From Clostridia bacterium (GTDB lineage Bacteria; Acidobacteriota; Terriglobia; Terriglobales; Acidobacteriaceae), in NCBI GenBank assembly GCA_035561135.1, contig DATMYA010000071.1, positions 62,001 to 126,000 on the forward strand: a stretch of 64,000 bases of DNA, written 5' to 3'. Positions 1-8,514 of this stretch are shown here, piece by piece. The notes under the pieces were generated by a model, which worked only from the letters and a program-made list of their open reading frames with translations, was not told where the DNA came from and did not search any database. Numbering within the stretch: position 1 is the stretch's first letter; every line of letters starts with the position of its first letter. Position numbers and translations under genes: made by a program.

Positions 1-491
1 GGATAGATCGTTTTCAGCAGTTGCCACGCGATAGTGCGCTGCACGTCGAGCAGTGTCGGCAGCGGACCGGACGCGCGTGTCGCGTCTGACAGGCGCAAGC
101 GCTTCATGTCGAGTACCTGTGCCTGTGCGCTGAATGTGCGCCCATCGAAGTTGTACTCGCCGAGCACGATGTAGTCGGCATCCATCTGCTCGGCAATACG
201 GTAGAGGGTGGCGCGAGAGGGATGCACAGTAGCTGGAATCCCGAGACGATCGAAGGCGTAGATGCGGTCTTCGCGGCTGATTACGTACAGCATCGGGGAA
301 GCCAACTTTGCGCCGAGTACCTCCGGAAATGCCTCGCTAATCCACTGCAAACCAGGTGCGCGCGACCCGTTTTCAAAGGGCAGGACCACGATGGTCTGCG
401 CGCCATGCGGGCTCACCTGCGCCACCGCAATCCCAGCCAGCAGAGCTACGGCAAGCAATAGAACCGAGTAGCGGAAATACTTCGTCGCCAA
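1..491 (-). CDS. Exported protein of unknown function (C-terminus outside window)
   Basis: The frame is open from a TTG at 491 (another in-frame TTG at 506) to the window edge, so about 163 residues are visible and the C-terminus is missing. Residues 1-25 look like a signal peptide ending in GIAVAQ, so the product is probably periplasmic. The mature part starts with TIVVLPFENGS and contains YIVLGEYNFDG and DVQRTIAWQLL. This resembles the N-terminal half of exported tetratricopeptide proteins common in Acidobacteriota, but no TPR repeat lies in the visible part. A TATAAT box on the minus strand (516-521) sits only 10-25 nt upstream of the candidate starts, which implies a very short leader. 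Function is not known. Confidence 0.6.
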   Translation of the reverse strand, partial: MATKYFRYSVLLLAVALLAGIAVAQVSPHGAQTIVVLPFENGSRAPGLQWISEAFPEVLGAKLASPMLYVISREDRIYAFDRLGIPATVHPSRATLYRIAEQMDADYIVLGEYNFDGRTFSAQAQVLDMKRLRLSDATRASGPLPTLLDVQRTIAWQLLKTIY

Positions 492-746
492 GATTCGGGA
501 ATCCAAGATAGGTGAATTATAGCGGCTTCGCCCATTGTTGGCCCGAAAGTCGCTTCCCCACAGAGATGCAGAACGCACTGCCTTCCTGTGGAAAGAGAGC
601 AGACCAATAAGCGCCGGCAACTCGTGAATATGTCCTTCAACGTTTCTGGCGCGACAACCAATGCCGGCGACTTAAACTCAAATTCTCAATGGTTGAGTGG
701 CTAAAAGGAAAACCTCGTTTAGCAACACCCAAGGGAGAAGTTCGGC

Positions 747-1439
747 ATGAAGACGATCGCTTACTTAACATCGATGGCATTACTCGCGGCGGGCATAGCG
801 CTGGCACAGACAGGGAGTGCCGGTTCGGCCGCTGGCAGTGATCAGGGATCAGCGAGCAGCAGCACAGTCGCCCCTCCAGCAGCACGCCGTTCAGCCGCGA
901 ACCCCGCAGGAACGACGTCTGGACTGGACATGTCTCCGCCAAGCAGCACGTCGACGACATCGCCGCCAAATACGCAAACAACTTCCGGTAGCGCTCAAAG
1001 CAGTACGCAAAGCAGTACGCAGGCCGCTACCAGCACCACGGGCACGGCCCCGCAGCAATCAGCTACCTCTGCACCACCGTCCGGTACGACAGACAATTCG
1101 GCGGGCAACACTGCCGGCAATACCGGCATGAGTACCTCAGAATCAACGGCAGGCGCGGTCAGCTCGCAACCATCGGCCTCGGAATCGGCCTCGGAGACGC
1201 AGCAGAACGAAAATGCCGCGACGAGCGGTGCTACGAGCACGACTGATCAAAATGCCGCAAGCCAGTCGGGCACTTCGATGACGAGCGATCGAAGTGGGGT
1301 GGGCGACCAGTCTGCTCAGTCCGCGCAAAATCAGGGTGCCACAAGTTTGCCACGGACGGGCTCTGAACTCCCTCTGCTTGGCCTCCTCGGCATGGGCCTC
1401 GCTTCGGCCGGCTACTATGTCAGGCGCATCATTAGGTAA
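747..1439 (+). CDS. Ser/Thr/Ala/Gln-rich exported protein with LPXTG-like C-terminal sorting signal
   Basis: 230 residues. An N-terminal signal peptide (MKTIAYLTSMALLAAGIALA) is followed by about 170 residues of low-complexity Ser, Thr, Ala, Gln and Gly with no recognisable fold. The C-terminus has the three parts of a sorting signal: LPRTG at 201-205, a hydrophobic stretch (LPLLGLLGMGLASAGYY) and a basic tail (VRRIIR). In Gram-positive bacteria this would be a sortase substrate. Here the host is diderm, so the same layout may be read by a sortase- or exosortase-like enzyme or simply act as a membrane anchor. A good Shine-Dalgarno (AGGGAGAAG) precedes the ATG by about 7 nt. It is monocistronic and ends at a strong hairpin. 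No sortase gene is in the window. Confidence 0.7.
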   Translation: MKTIAYLTSMALLAAGIALAQTGSAGSAAGSDQGSASSSTVAPPAARRSAANPAGTTSGLDMSPPSSTSTTSPPNTQTTSGSAQSSTQSSTQAATSTTGTAPQQSATSAPPSGTTDNSAGNTAGNTGMSTSESTAGAVSSQPSASESASETQQNENAATSGATSTTDQNAASQSGTSMTSDRSGVGDQSAQSAQNQGATSLPRTGSELPLLGLLGMGLASAGYYVRRIIR

Positions 1440-1483
1440 CGGTCTCAACCAGGATTGGGACAGCAGACAAATAAGGCATAAGC

Positions 1484-1518
1484 AACAAGCCCTCGGTAAG
1501 CATGTCCGAGGGCTTGTT
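1484..1518. terminator. Hairpin terminator between convergent genes
   Basis: A perfect 13-bp inverted repeat (AACAAGCCCTCGG / CCGAGGGCTTGTT) with a 9-nt loop lies between the plus-strand surface-protein gene and the minus-strand NADH dehydrogenase gene. T-rich sequence follows on the plus side, so it can serve either or both directions. Confidence 0.8.
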
Positions 1519-1559
1519 AGTGTTTACTCATTGCACTACGTAACCGCGAAGCTCAGGAT

Positions 1560-2909
1560 TCAACTATGAAGCGGTTGATCCTTGGGAAATTCGCTCGGCC
1601 GTACATGTTCTATGACAGGCGCTACTTCATCCGTGCTCCCGGTGATGAGGCGTGCTCCGCGCTGGTAGGTGAAGTAGGCCCAGGCCCACTCAAAGATTAT
1701 GAGAATGCGGTTTTTGAATCCAATAATGAAAAAGATGTGAATGAACAGCCACGCTAACCAGGCGACGAAGCCGCTTAGATGAAGCGTGCCAAACTCCGCG
1801 ACGGCCGCCTTGCGCCCTATCGTGGCGAGCGAACCCTTGTCGCGATAGTCAAAGACCGCGCGAGGCCGTCCGCGCAAATCGTTGATGATGCATTGAGCGG
1901 CGAACTCCCCCATCTGAATGGCAGCAGGCGCCACGCCTGGGACTGGCTTTTCATTTGCGTACCTGGCGGACGCGAGATCGCCCACAACGAAAACTTCGGG
2001 ATGTCCGGGGAGGGTGAGGTCGGGCCCTACAATCACGCGCCCTGCGCGGTCGAGTGGGACGGAGGTGCGTCCGCCAACGGATGCCGCCACCGCGAGCTGG
2101 CGTCCGAGCGGGGATGCCGCCACGCCTGCGCCCCACAACGTCACGGCCGCAGGCAGGTGCTCTTTGCCGAGTTGGATGTGGTCCGGACCGACGCCGGTCA
2201 CCATAGCATTTGTCCGCACCTCCACTCCAAGCGATCGCAGTTGATCTTCGGCGCTGCGCGAAAGGTCCTCGGGATAGGTGCTGAGGATGCGCGGCGCGGC
2301 TTCAACGAGGATGATGCGCGCGAGTGCCGGGTTTATCGACCGGAAGTCAGACGCCAATGCACGCCGGGCGATCTCGACCAGCGCCCCGGCGAGCTCCACT
2401 CCTGTGGGGCCTCCGCCTACGACGACGATATTGAGCTGTTCCTGCTTGTGCTGTAGACGAGCGCGGCGCTCTGCAAGCTCAAAGGCGAGCAAGACGCGCC
2501 TGCGAATCTCCGTTGCGTCTTCGAGTGTTTTGAGGCCAGGAGCATACGGCGCCCACTCATCGTGTCCGAAGTAGGCGTGAGTGGCTCCGGCCGCGACAAT
2601 CAGGCAGTCGTAGTCGATTCCGCCGTCCTGCAATGTAACTTGCTGATGGTCGAGATCGAACCCAATGACTTCCCCCAGCAGCACTTCCACATTCCCGTGT
2701 TTCTGCAGGATAGACCGGATGGGTGCGGCAATCTCGCCCGGCGAGAGGCCGGCCGTCGCTACCTGGTATAGGAGCGGTTGGAACGTGTGGTGGTTTTTAC
2801 GATCCAAAAGCGTAATCCGAACGGAAGCCTTGGCGAGAGCACGCGCGGCGTACAGGCCAGCGAACCCGCCACCGACGATCACGATATGGGGAGCAGTTCC
2901 CACAAACAC
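1560..2909 (-). CDS. ndh: Type II NADH:quinone oxidoreductase (NDH-2), FAD-dependent
   Basis: 449 residues, the usual length for NDH-2. It transfers electrons from NADH to quinone at the inner membrane face without pumping protons. The N-terminal Rossmann motif (IVIVGGGFAGLYAA, about residues 9-22) binds FAD. A second dinucleotide motif (VVVGGGPTGVELAG, about 163-176) binds NAD(P)H. The FAD-contact segment (VFVVGDLA) lies near residue 310. The C-terminal region has an aromatic, hydrophobic stretch (WLAWLFIHIFFIIGF) that matches the membrane-binding part of the family. The start is a GTG at 2909 beginning only 8 nt beyond a TATAAT box, so the mRNA may be leaderless. It is divergent from a TetR gene. 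Confidence 0.9.
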   Translation of the reverse strand: MFVGTAPHIVIVGGGFAGLYAARALAKASVRITLLDRKNHHTFQPLLYQVATAGLSPGEIAAPIRSILQKHGNVEVLLGEVIGFDLDHQQVTLQDGGIDYDCLIVAAGATHAYFGHDEWAPYAPGLKTLEDATEIRRRVLLAFELAERRARLQHKQEQLNIVVVGGGPTGVELAGALVEIARRALASDFRSINPALARIILVEAAPRILSTYPEDLSRSAEDQLRSLGVEVRTNAMVTGVGPDHIQLGKEHLPAAVTLWGAGVAASPLGRQLAVAASVGGRTSVPLDRAGRVIVGPDLTLPGHPEVFVVGDLASARYANEKPVPGVAPAAIQMGEFAAQCIINDLRGRPRAVFDYRDKGSLATIGRKAAVAEFGTLHLSGFVAWLAWLFIHIFFIIGFKNRILIIFEWAWAYFTYQRGARLITGSTDEVAPVIEHVRPSEFPKDQPLHS

Positions 2910-2916
2910 CTATCTG

Positions 2917-2922
2917 ATTATA
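2917..2922 (-). promoter_or_regulatory. Probable -10 box for ndh
   Basis: Reading the minus strand, TATAAT occurs just upstream of the GTG start at 2909. The expected transcription start falls within a few bases of the start codon. No convincing -35 is seen at the 17-nt spacing. Confidence 0.5.
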
Positions 2923-3044
2923 TTTTTCTGCGAGTGGTTGATTTCTTTTCACATGCTGGCACGTCCGAAACAGATGGGGAAGTGTGCCCCGGCAGAATTG
3001 TGACCCTTGACGAGCTATTTGACGAGGGAGTTGCATCTAAATAA

Positions 3045-3062
3045 AGTAAGTAATCACTTACT
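3045..3062. promoter_or_regulatory. Palindromic operator abutting the tetR start codon
   Basis: AGTAAGT-AATC-ACTTACT is a perfect 7-bp inverted repeat with a 4-nt spacer. It ends at the base before the ATG of the TetR-family gene. TetR repressors typically bind such short palindromes in their own promoters, so this is the likely autoregulatory site for the tetR-RND operon. It leaves no room for a Shine-Dalgarno sequence. Confidence 0.75.
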
Positions 3063-3809
3063 ATGAGCACTGCACAACAAAGATTTTCGTCGGAAGACAG
3101 GCGCCACCAGATACTGGAGGTGGCTACCGAGATATTTGCGAGGCAAGGTTTTGAAGGCACGACCACGCGCGAGATCGCGCAAGGCGCGAATGTCAACGAG
3201 GCTATAATCTTCCGGCATTTTCCTTCTAAAGAAGAGTTGTACTGGGCGGTCATCGATCTGAAGTGCCGTACGGGCCGAAGCAAGGCGCAACTGTGCGAAG
3301 CGCTTGCGGAAGGCGACGACCTGCGCAGCACTTTCGTCGGCATCTCAGAACGGATTCTGCGGCGAAGGGCGGAAGACCAGACACTGACGAGGTTGCTACT
3401 TTTCAGCGCGCTTGAGAATCACTCGCTCTCGCACCGGTTCTTCCAGACGTATGTAGCCGAGTATTATGAGGCTCTCGCCGAGTACATTCGGTCGCAGATA
3501 GACCGGGGGGCGCTGCGTGAAATGGATCCGCTGCTTGCAGCGCGGGCCTTCCTTGGCATGGTTTTTTACCATTCGCTCATTCAGAATTTGTTCGGAGGCA
3601 GCAAAGTTCGGCAGTATGACGCACGCGAGGTGAGCGAAACGCTGGTTTCCATCTGGCTGCAAGGGATGTTTTCAAAGGAAACTAAAGCGGGAGACGGCAT
3701 CGCGAACACGGCCCGATCACATTCGAGAACCGCAAACGAGGAACGCAGTCGCGAACTGCGCCTCGTAACTGCAAAGTCCGTCTGCGCGAAAACAAATCAA
3801 GGGAAGTGA
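3063..3809 (+). CDS. TetR/AcrR-family transcriptional repressor of the adjacent efflux operon
   Basis: 248 residues. The N-terminal helix-turn-helix domain (about 12-60) carries the family pattern: RRHQILEVATEIFARQGFEGTTTREIAQ, then NVNEAIIFRHFPSKEELYWAVI. The rest is the helical ligand-binding and dimerisation domain. The last 35 residues are basic and low in structure. The gene is the first of a plus-strand operon with an RND adaptor (8 nt downstream) and an RND pump, the usual arrangement for a local repressor that responds to pump substrates. The palindrome at 3045-3062 is the obvious binding site. The ATG has no visible Shine-Dalgarno. Confidence 0.88.
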   Translation: MSTAQQRFSSEDRRHQILEVATEIFARQGFEGTTTREIAQGANVNEAIIFRHFPSKEELYWAVIDLKCRTGRSKAQLCEALAEGDDLRSTFVGISERILRRRAEDQTLTRLLLFSALENHSLSHRFFQTYVAEYYEALAEYIRSQIDRGALREMDPLLAARAFLGMVFYHSLIQNLFGGSKVRQYDAREVSETLVSIWLQGMFSKETKAGDGIANTARSHSRTANEERSRELRLVTAKSVCAKTNQGK

Positions 3810-3816
3810 CGCAAGC

Positions 3817-5007
3817 ATGAATCTAAGCAGGCATGGCAATTCTTCTATTCGCCGGAGCGCGGTCGTGAGACTGGCGCTCGCGGTCTGTGTACTGTTTTTG
3901 TTGGCCATTCTGGCGGGGTGCAGCCAGGAGAAGAAGGCTTCCGCTGCGCAACCGCCGGTCCCCGTAGTGGTTGCGTCAGCCGAACACCGCGACATTCCGT
4001 TGACATTAAACGCCATCGGCACGGTAGAAGCTTTTTCAACCGTTCAGGTAAAGTCGATGGTAGCCGGGCAGATGCTGAAGGTGCACTTTAGCGAAGGCCA
4101 GGACGTAACGAAGGGGCAAATCCTGTTCACGATCGACCCGCGTCCATTCGAGGCGGAACTGGCGAGGGCAAGGGGAAACCTGCAACGTGATGCTGCTCAA
4201 GCCGAGAATGCGCGAGTGCAGGCGGTTCGCTATGCGGCGCTGCTCAAGGAAGGCGTGGTCGCACAGCAGCAATACGACCAGATGCAATCGACGGCCGATG
4301 CAGCGCAAGCTACTGTTGCGGCCGATAGAGCCGCCGTTCAAGCCGCGCAGGTGAACCTGCAATACACGAAGATCTACTCCCCGATCAATGGTCGTACGGG
4401 AAGCCTGCTCGTACATGAGGGCAATATCGTGAAGGCGAATGATGTGCCGCTGGTGACGATCAACCAGATCACGCCGATTCTCGCCGAGTTCTCGCTCCCG
4501 GAGCAATTCCTGCCAGAGATAAAGAAATACATTGCTGCCGGCCAACTGACCGTAGCAGCGGTATTCTCGGATTCTCAGCAGCCGCCCATCAAGGGCAGGC
4601 TCAATTTCATCGACAATGCGGTGGATCGCTCGACGGGGACGATTGCTCTGAAGGCGGAGTTTGGAAACAAGGACCGCATCTTGTGGCCGGGCCAGTTCGC
4701 GAACATAGTTCTGACGTTGACGACAGAAAAAAACGCTGTGGTGGTTCCTTCGCAAGCCGTGCAGTCGGGTCAGGAGGGAGCGTACGTTTTCGTGGTGAAG
4801 AGCGATAAGACAGCAGAATCGCGCCCTGTCGTAACTGGCTCAACGTACCAGGGCGCAATCGTCGTTCGCTCAGGTGTGCAGGCTGGCGAGACCGTGGTGA
4901 CAGACGGACAGATGCGGCTAGTTCCGGGAGCGCACGTGGATGCGCGAACCGCGCAGGAGGCGCAACCCGCGGCAACTCCGGCCAGTGCTGAAGGAGCAAA
5001 GTCGTGA
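3817..5007 (+). CDS. RND efflux periplasmic adaptor (membrane fusion protein), lipoprotein
   Basis: 396 residues. A signal peptide ends in a lipobox (LAGC, Cys35), so the protein should be lipid-anchored in the inner membrane facing the periplasm. The split biotinyl-lipoyl-like domain is seen at VQVKSMVAGQMLKVHFSEGQDVTKGQ and TKIYSPINGRTGSLLVHEGNIV, separated by a coiled-coil hairpin (about 105-170). Beta-barrel and membrane-proximal domains follow. It links the RND pump encoded next to an outer-membrane channel, in the AcrA/MdtA manner. No TolC-like gene is in the window, so the channel must come from elsewhere. Confidence 0.92.
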   Translation: MNLSRHGNSSIRRSAVVRLALAVCVLFLLAILAGCSQEKKASAAQPPVPVVVASAEHRDIPLTLNAIGTVEAFSTVQVKSMVAGQMLKVHFSEGQDVTKGQILFTIDPRPFEAELARARGNLQRDAAQAENARVQAVRYAALLKEGVVAQQQYDQMQSTADAAQATVAADRAAVQAAQVNLQYTKIYSPINGRTGSLLVHEGNIVKANDVPLVTINQITPILAEFSLPEQFLPEIKKYIAAGQLTVAAVFSDSQQPPIKGRLNFIDNAVDRSTGTIALKAEFGNKDRILWPGQFANIVLTLTTEKNAVVVPSQAVQSGQEGAYVFVVKSDKTAESRPVVTGSTYQGAIVVRSGVQAGETVVTDGQMRLVPGAHVDARTAQEAQPAATPASAEGAKS

Positions 5008-5110
5008 GCACCGTTCTCAAACACGCGGAATCTGATAAGAGAAGTGCTTGCATCTCACGTGGAGAGCGGCGGTGGGAGTTAGGGCCGACGGTCGTAAGAG
5101 GTAGCAATTC

Positions 5111-8100
5111 ATGAATATTGCTGAGATTTTCATCAAACGACCGGTCATGACCACATTGGTGATGTTCGCGATTCTGTTGTTCGGAATCGTCGGATATCGC
5201 CTGCTTCCTGTCAGCGATCTTCCGAATGTGGATTTTCCGACCATTACGGTGAACGCCTCGCTACCGGGTGCAAGCCCGGAGACGATGTCCACGGCGGTCG
5301 CGATGCCGCTGGAACAGCAGTTCTCGACGATCAGCGGCGTCGATTCGATGACTTCGACGAGTTCGCTGGGTTCGACGAGCATCACCCTGCAATTCTCGCT
5401 GGATCGCAACATTGATGCTGCCGCGCAAGATGTCCAATCCATGATCGCGAAGAGCGCGCGCGATCTTCCGCAGAACATGCCCGCGCCGCCTTCTTACCGG
5501 AAGGTAAACCCCGCTGACCAGCCAATCCTGTACATGGTGCTTAGCTCGCCGACGATGCGGCTTTCGGATGTGGATGAATATGCCGAGACCACGATGGCGC
5601 AGCGCATCTCGATGATCAACGGCGTCGCGCAGGTGTCGGTCTATGGCGCGCAAAAGTACGCGGTGCGCGCGCAACTCGATCCCAGCGCACTCGCGAGTCG
5701 CAAAGTTGGAATCGACGAGGTTGTCCAGTCCATACAGAAGGGCAACGTCAATCAGGCGACCGGCACGCTCTACGGCGATTTCCAGGCGTTCACGATCGAG
5801 TCGAACGGGCAGTTAACCAAAGCGACGGACTACGTACCGCTGATCGTTGCTTACAGGAATGGAAACCCGATTCGCCTGGGCGAACTGGGCAAGGTAACGG
5901 ACAGCGTAGAAAACGATAAGACGGCAAGCTGGTTCGTAAAGAATGGCGTCTCACAGCGAGCCATCATTCTCGCCGTACAGCGCCAGCCAGGCACAAACAC
6001 GATTCAAGTTGTCGACAATATCAAGGAGCTGATGCCGGCTTTCCGCCAGCAGATTCCGGCGGCTGTAAATATCGATACGCTATACGACCGCTCAGAGTCG
6101 ATTCGCGAGTCGGTTGGAGATGTGAAGTTCACGCTGATGCTGACTATCGGGTTGGTCATCATGGTGATCTTCCTGTTCCTGCGGAATCTGTCGGCAACTG
6201 TAATTCCCAGCCTTGCCCTGCCGATGTCCATCATGGGCACCTTCGCCGTGATGTACCTGCTCGGGTACAGCATTGACAACTTGTCACTGATGGCGCTGAC
6301 GCTCTCGGTGGGTTTCGTTGTGGACGATGCGATCGTAATGCTCGAAAACATCGTGCGTCACATGGAGCAGGGCGAAGGACCGTTGCAAGCGGCGCTGCAC
6401 GGGTCGCGCGAGATCGGGTTCACCATTCTCTCGATGACCATTTCGCTCGCGGCAGTGTTCATTCCTGTCATGTTCATGGGCGGACTGGTGGGCCGCCTGT
6501 TGCATGAGTTCGCAGTCACAATTACGACGGCAATTCTGGTTTCGGGTGTCGTATCACTAACGCTGACGCCCATGCTGGCTAGCCGCTTTCTGAAATCACA
6601 TAAGCAGGAGAAGCATGGCAAGCTGTTCCTTGCTTCAGAACGTTTTTTTGAGGGGTTGCTTCGTCTATACGACACGACTCTGAAGGTTGCCATCCGGCGC
6701 CGGTTTGCGACGCTGATGGTGTCCATGGCCGTGCTGGTCGCGACGGTGTTCCTGTTCATGAACACGCCCACGGGCTTTCTACCGAGCGAGGACACAGGGC
6801 AGCTCTTCGCGCCCACCGAAGCCGCGCAGGGAATTTCGTTCCAGGACATGGTGCGCCACCAGCAGGCCGCTGCCGCCGCAGTGGCGAAGAACTCCAATGT
6901 CGAGCAGTTCATGTCGTCGATGGGAGGCGGTGGCGGCAATACGGGACGCTTCTTCATGCGGTTGAAACCGCGTGAGGAGCGCCAGCCGGCGCGTGAGGTG
7001 GTGCAGCAGTTACGGCGCGACGTCGCCAAAGTACCAGGGATCCAGGTTTATCCGCAGGAGCCGCAGGCCATCCAGATTGGCGGACGTTCGAGCAAGAGCC
7101 AGTACCAGTTCACGCTGCAGTCGCCTGACACGCAGGAGCTCTATAGCGTATCCCAGCAACTGCTCGTTAAGCTGCAAGGCGTGCCCGAAATTCAGGACGT
7201 GACGAGCGATCTCCAACTTAAGAATCCTCAGGTCACCGTCGATTTCGATCGGGATAGAGCGTCTGCAATGGGGGTGACGGCGCAGCAGATCGAAGACGCA
7301 CTGGGTTCAGCCTATGGACAGCGGCAGGTGTCTACGATCTTCGCACCTAACGATGCATATCGCGTGCTGGTGGAGGTGCAACCGCAGTACCAACTGGATC
7401 CGACGGCGCTGTCATTGCTGTATGTGAGGGCGACTCCGCCATCCGGAACGGGGCAAGCGGGTTCATCGGGCGCAGGTCAGGATGCGACTTCGGGCGGATC
7501 GCAATTGGTCCCGTTGAACACGGTTGCGAAGCTGACGCGCACGGTAGGTCCATTGACGGTGAATCACCAGGGGCAATTGCCTGCGGTGACGATCTCGTTC
7601 AACCCCGCGCCCGGCGTTGCGCTGGGCGACGCGGTTCAGAAGGTACAGGACTTCGCGAAACAAACGTTGCCGACGAGCGTAACGGGAACGTTCCAAGGAA
7701 CGGCACAGGCCTTCCAATCATCCGTAAAGGGACTGGGATGGTTGTTGGCGTTGTCAATCCTCGTCATCTACATCGTGCTGGGAATTCTTTACGAAAGCTT
7801 TATCCATCCCATTACGATCCTTTCGGGATTGCCGTCAGCGGGCTTCGGCGCTTTGGTGACGCTGAGGCTGTTCCACCTCGATCTAAATCTCTACGCGTTT
7901 GTCGGAATCATCATGCTGGTAGGTATCGTGAAGAAGAACGCCATCATGATGATCGACTTCGCGCTGGAAGCTCAGCGCAAGGAAGGGAAGAGCCCGGCGG
8001 ATGCCATCTACGAAGGCTGCCTTGTACGTTTTCGTCCTATCATGATGACGAGCATGGCTGCATTGATGGGTACGCTGCCGATCGCACTCGGAATGGGCGC

Positions 8101-8299
8101 AGGTGCCGAGTCGCGGCGGCCACTAGGCCTGGCAGTAGTCGGCGGGTTGCTGTTCTCGCAATTGATTACGCTGTACATCACACCCGTGATTTACGTGTAC
8201 ATGGAATCCTTCCAGTCATGGCTTGGACGCCGTGGTGTTCGCGACAAGGTAACAGAGGCCGACGTGGAGCACGAAGAGGCTATTCTGACGGGCGACTGA
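5111..8299 (+). CDS. RND multidrug efflux permease (HAE1 family, MdtB/AcrB-like)
   Basis: 1062 residues, full length. It opens with the family signature MNIAEIFIKRPVMTTLVMFAILLFG and has two repeats of one plus five transmembrane helices around two large periplasmic loops. Proton-relay residues are visible: the adjacent aspartates in VGFVVDDAIVMLEN (TM4) and the lysine in GIVKKNAIMMIDFA (TM10). It exports drugs or other amphiphiles in exchange for protons, in complex with the preceding adaptor. The loop around residue 785 contains a Gly/Ser-rich insert (PSGTGQAGSSGAGQDATSGG). The gene is 103 nt downstream of the adaptor gene and ends at a strong terminator. Confidence 0.94.
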   Translation: MNIAEIFIKRPVMTTLVMFAILLFGIVGYRLLPVSDLPNVDFPTITVNASLPGASPETMSTAVAMPLEQQFSTISGVDSMTSTSSLGSTSITLQFSLDRNIDAAAQDVQSMIAKSARDLPQNMPAPPSYRKVNPADQPILYMVLSSPTMRLSDVDEYAETTMAQRISMINGVAQVSVYGAQKYAVRAQLDPSALASRKVGIDEVVQSIQKGNVNQATGTLYGDFQAFTIESNGQLTKATDYVPLIVAYRNGNPIRLGELGKVTDSVENDKTASWFVKNGVSQRAIILAVQRQPGTNTIQVVDNIKELMPAFRQQIPAAVNIDTLYDRSESIRESVGDVKFTLMLTIGLVIMVIFLFLRNLSATVIPSLALPMSIMGTFAVMYLLGYSIDNLSLMALTLSVGFVVDDAIVMLENIVRHMEQGEGPLQAALHGSREIGFTILSMTISLAAVFIPVMFMGGLVGRLLHEFAVTITTAILVSGVVSLTLTPMLASRFLKSHKQEKHGKLFLASERFFEGLLRLYDTTLKVAIRRRFATLMVSMAVLVATVFLFMNTPTGFLPSEDTGQLFAPTEAAQGISFQDMVRHQQAAAAAVAKNSNVEQFMSSMGGGGGNTGRFFMRLKPREERQPAREVVQQLRRDVAKVPGIQVYPQEPQAIQIGGRSSKSQYQFTLQSPDTQELYSVSQQLLVKLQGVPEIQDVTSDLQLKNPQVTVDFDRDRASAMGVTAQQIEDALGSAYGQRQVSTIFAPNDAYRVLVEVQPQYQLDPTALSLLYVRATPPSGTGQAGSSGAGQDATSGGSQLVPLNTVAKLTRTVGPLTVNHQGQLPAVTISFNPAPGVALGDAVQKVQDFAKQTLPTSVTGTFQGTAQAFQSSVKGLGWLLALSILVIYIVLGILYESFIHPITILSGLPSAGFGALVTLRLFHLDLNLYAFVGIIMLVGIVKKNAIMMIDFALEAQRKEGKSPADAIYEGCLVRFRPIMMTSMAALMGTLPIALGMGAGAESRRPLGLAVVGGLLFSQLITLYITPVIYVYMESFQSWLGRRGVRDKVTEADVEHEEAILTGD

Positions 8300-8320
8300 A
8301 GCGCTTAGGGAGTAATTTGT

Positions 8321-8373
8321 AAGGGGCAGCAGTGTGGTGGGCGATTTGAGGCGTTCACGGCTGCTGCCCCTTT
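8321..8373 (+). terminator. Rho-independent terminator of the RND operon
   Basis: AAGGGGCAGCAG and CTGCTGCCCCTTT form a 12-bp stem around a 28-nt loop, followed by T-rich sequence. It lies 22 nt after the pump stop codon. Confidence 0.8.
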
Positions 8374-8514
8374 ATCATGGTTGCACATAGACGGAGTTGA
8401 ACAATTGCATCATGTTGACAGACGTGTCTGTGCGCTTGTGGTCGATCGATGCCGTACAATGAAGTAATCTGCTTTCGTGCATGAGCCGTGCGCGGAAACT
8501 CTGAACGAGAAGCC

